Below are positions 62,487 through 64,000 of a DNA stretch of 64,000 bases, one piece after another (the first letter of the stretch is position 1; every line of letters starts with the position of its first letter). This DNA comes from Streptomyces cynarae (GTDB taxonomy: Bacteria > Actinomycetota > Actinomycetes > Streptomycetales > Streptomycetaceae), in assembly GCF_025642135.1 (NCBI RefSeq), contig NZ_CP106793.1, forward strand, positions 2,773,001-2,837,000, given 5' to 3'. Made by a program: the position numbers and the translations under genes. Below the pieces are notes generated by a model that did not search any database, was not told the DNA's origin, and was given only the letters and a program-made list of their open reading frames with translations.

Positions 62487-62601
62487 GAACGGGTGGTACC
62501 GCAGGCCCTGTCGGCCTCGCGCGCCACCGGGGCGGAAACGGACGAGCGGTCCGGTGCACGGAGTGCCCCGGACCGCCCGGACTGGCAACGTCCCTTACGG
62601 A

Positions 62602-63624
62602 TCAGGTCCTCTTGCGGGCCGTCATGATCCGCTGGACCAGGATGAACACGCACAGCAGCACACCGGTGGCGATCTTCGTCCACCAGGAGCTCAGCGTGCC
62701 CTCGAACTGGATGATGCTCTTGATCAGGCCCAGCACCAGCACACCGAACAGGGTTCCCAGCACGTAGCCGGAGCCACCCGTCAGCAGCGTGCCGCCGATC
62801 ACGACCGCGGCGATCGCGTCGAGTTCCATGCCGGTGGCGTGCAACGGGTCACCGGACTGGATGTACAGGGTGAACAGGAGACCGGCGAGCGCAGAGCAGA
62901 AGCCGCTCACCGTGTACACGGCGATCTTCGTACCGCCCTGCGGGAGACCCATCAGCATGGCCGAGTGCTCGTTGCCGCCGATGGCGTACACCCGGCGCCC
63001 GAAGCGCGTGTAGTGCAGGACGTAGAACGCCACGGCGAGGACGACCAGCGCGACGATCGCACCGATCGACAGGAAGCCCACCCCCAGCGACACCTGCGCA
63101 TCGGCCATGCTGCTCACCGAGGCGTCGCTGATGGAGATCGACTCCTTGCTGATGACCAGGCACAGGCCGCGGAAGAGGAAGAGCCCGGCGAGGGTCACGA
63201 TGAAGGGCTGGATCTCGAAGTTCTGGATCACGTAGCCCATCAGGAACCCACCGAAGGCGCCCACGCCCAGCGCCATGGGGATCACGAGCGGCAGCGGCAC
63301 CCCCTGGCGCTCCACCAGCCAGGCCGTGAACATCGTCGTGAAGCCCATCATCGAGCCGACGGACAGGTCGATGCCGCCGGAGAGGATGACGAAGGTGGCG
63401 CCGACGGCCGCGACCAGCAGATAGCCGTTGTCGATGAACAGGTTCAGGAAGACCTGCGGTTCGGCGAACCCGTAGTACTGGTAGCGGCTCAGGCCGACGC
63501 CGTACATCACGAGGAAGAGCAGTGCCGTCGCCGCTACGGGCAGGCGCTGGTCACCGAGCAGGCGCCGGGCCTTGGACGGAGCACGGCTGTCCGGCGCCGT
63601 GGGGCTCTGGGTGGTCGCGCTCAT
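62602..63624 (-). CDS. sugar ABC transporter permease (YjfF-type)
   Basis: A 340-residue, ~8-10-helix permease of the ribose/galactofuranose class. ILSGGIDLSVGSMMGFTTMFT and VYAIGGNEHSAMLMGLP are its signatures; the EAA-like loop and AVVIGGTLLTGGSGYVLGTL follow. Its start ATG shares an A with the upstream permease's TGA (TGATG), so the two are translationally coupled. Pairs with the permease at 63624-64000 to form the membrane part of a sugar importer whose ATPase and binding protein are outside the window. Confidence 0.92.
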   Translation of the reverse strand: MSATTQSPTAPDSRAPSKARRLLGDQRLPVAATALLFLVMYGVGLSRYQYYGFAEPQVFLNLFIDNGYLLVAAVGATFVILSGGIDLSVGSMMGFTTMFTAWLVERQGVPLPLVIPMALGVGAFGGFLMGYVIQNFEIQPFIVTLAGLFLFRGLCLVISKESISISDASVSSMADAQVSLGVGFLSIGAIVALVVLAVAFYVLHYTRFGRRVYAIGGNEHSAMLMGLPQGGTKIAVYTVSGFCSALAGLLFTLYIQSGDPLHATGMELDAIAAVVIGGTLLTGGSGYVLGTLFGVLVLGLIKSIIQFEGTLSSWWTKIATGVLLCVFILVQRIMTARKRT

Positions 63625-64000
63625 CACGACACCTCCATCTTGGGAGCGGCGTCGGCCGCCGCGGCGGTGTCCGCCGGGGCCGCGGCCGGCGTGGCGCTCC
63701 CCTTCCCGCCGAACCTGGCACCGAACAGCCTGGCGCGGAACTTCGGGGACTGCAGCAGGCAGACGACGATGACGACGGCGGCCTTGAAGACCAGGTTGGT
63801 CTGGGTCGGCACACCGATGGTGTAGATCGTGGTGGTCAGGGTCTGGATGACCAGGGCGCCGACCACCGTGCCGCCGACGGAGAACCGGCCGCCCAGGAGC
63901 GAGGTGCCGCCGATCACCACGGCGAGGATCGCGTCGAGTTCGATCCACAGGCCGGCGTTGTTGCCGTCCGCGGCCGAGGTGTTGGAGCTGATCATCAGGC
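63624..64000 (-). CDS. sugar ABC transporter permease (YtfT-type), 5'-truncated by window edge
   Basis: Only the last ~125 residues are in the window; the frame remains open to base 64000. GLWIELDAILAVVIGGTSLLGGRFSVGGTVVGALVIQ is the C-terminal permease core (read in parts: LDAILAVVIGGTSLLGG is the signature), and the tail is an Ala/Pro-rich stretch. The N-terminal helices lie beyond the edge. It is upstream of, and overlaps by one base, the YjfF-type permease gene. Confidence 0.9.
   Translation of the reverse strand, partial: LMISSNTSAADGNNAGLWIELDAILAVVIGGTSLLGGRFSVGGTVVGALVIQTLTTTIYTIGVPTQTNLVFKAAVVIVVCLLQSPKFRARLFGARFGGKGSATPAAAPADTAAAADAAPKMEVS

Overview
The window is chromosomal DNA of a high-GC actinomycete, almost certainly Streptomyces. 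Very GC-rich third codon positions, frequent GTG/TTG starts, leaderless genes with a TANNNT box 6-7 bases before the start codon, a FasR-FabD-FabH-ACP-FabF fatty-acid operon, a single-chain AceE, and a run of TerD/DUF475 stress genes beside aceE all fit that genus. From memory, the right half resembles the aceE-to-fab region of S. coelicolor; this was not checked. No rRNA, insertion sequence, integrase or CRISPR array is visible; there is one tRNA (Val, anticodon UAC).

Layout. 1-26 kb is a mosaic of housekeeping and envelope genes: a truncated hydrolase, a glycerophosphodiesterase, an MHS transporter, an O-methyltransferase, an FHA protein, a drug exporter carrying a C-terminal winged-helix domain, a peptidoglycan-binding protein, a HAD phosphatase, a TMEM165/GDT1 cation transporter behind a yybP-ykoY manganese riboswitch, a secreted nuclease, a DoxX protein, DedA, an isochorismatase-fold enzyme with a MarR gene, a His-rich DUF4396 protein behind a CsoR-like copper operator, and an amidase / deacetylase-like / class A PBP group. 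26.9-37.2 kb is a tellurium/stress (Ter) region. It holds a minus-strand biosynthetic operon (CitE-like lyase, a fused phosphoribosyltransferase-StiP-PELOTA protein, a HAD phosphatase, then a methyltransferase) plus four TerD/TerA-superfamily proteins and a DUF475 (TerC-like) membrane protein. 37.3-52 kb holds a peroxiredoxin, DUF3052, aceE, a potassium-channel-like protein, a TetR/DHA2 efflux pair, a DUF1023 hydrolase, a DUF4429 protein, a MerR/aldo-keto reductase operon, a GNAT enzyme, a serine hydrolase and a pirin. 52-57.7 kb is the fatty-acid synthase operon with its regulator. 57.8-64 kb has a GDSL lipoprotein, an aldose epimerase, an EI24 protein, a divergent MarR/zinc-independent dehydrogenase pair and two sugar-ABC permeases running off the right edge.

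Functional themes. The Ter region couples a putative nucleotide-like metabolite pathway to TerD-type proteins and a membrane partner. Metal handling recurs: a Mn riboswitch, a Cu-type operator, an iron-box-like site and TerD/DUF475. Envelope genes (PBP, deacetylase-like protein, amidase, peptidoglycan-binding protein) cluster on the left. Two of them carry cytosolic repeats of the form Asp-x-Thr-x-x-Leu that could be phospho-threonine docking sites.

Caution. At least three genes (DedA, FmdB-like, DUF4429-SHOCT), and probably a fourth (a small membrane protein at 51 kb), are each out of frame by one missing base at a G/C-rich run. This looks more like systematic single-base deletions in the assembly than independent gene decay. 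Coordinates given for the first three are the literal open frames.
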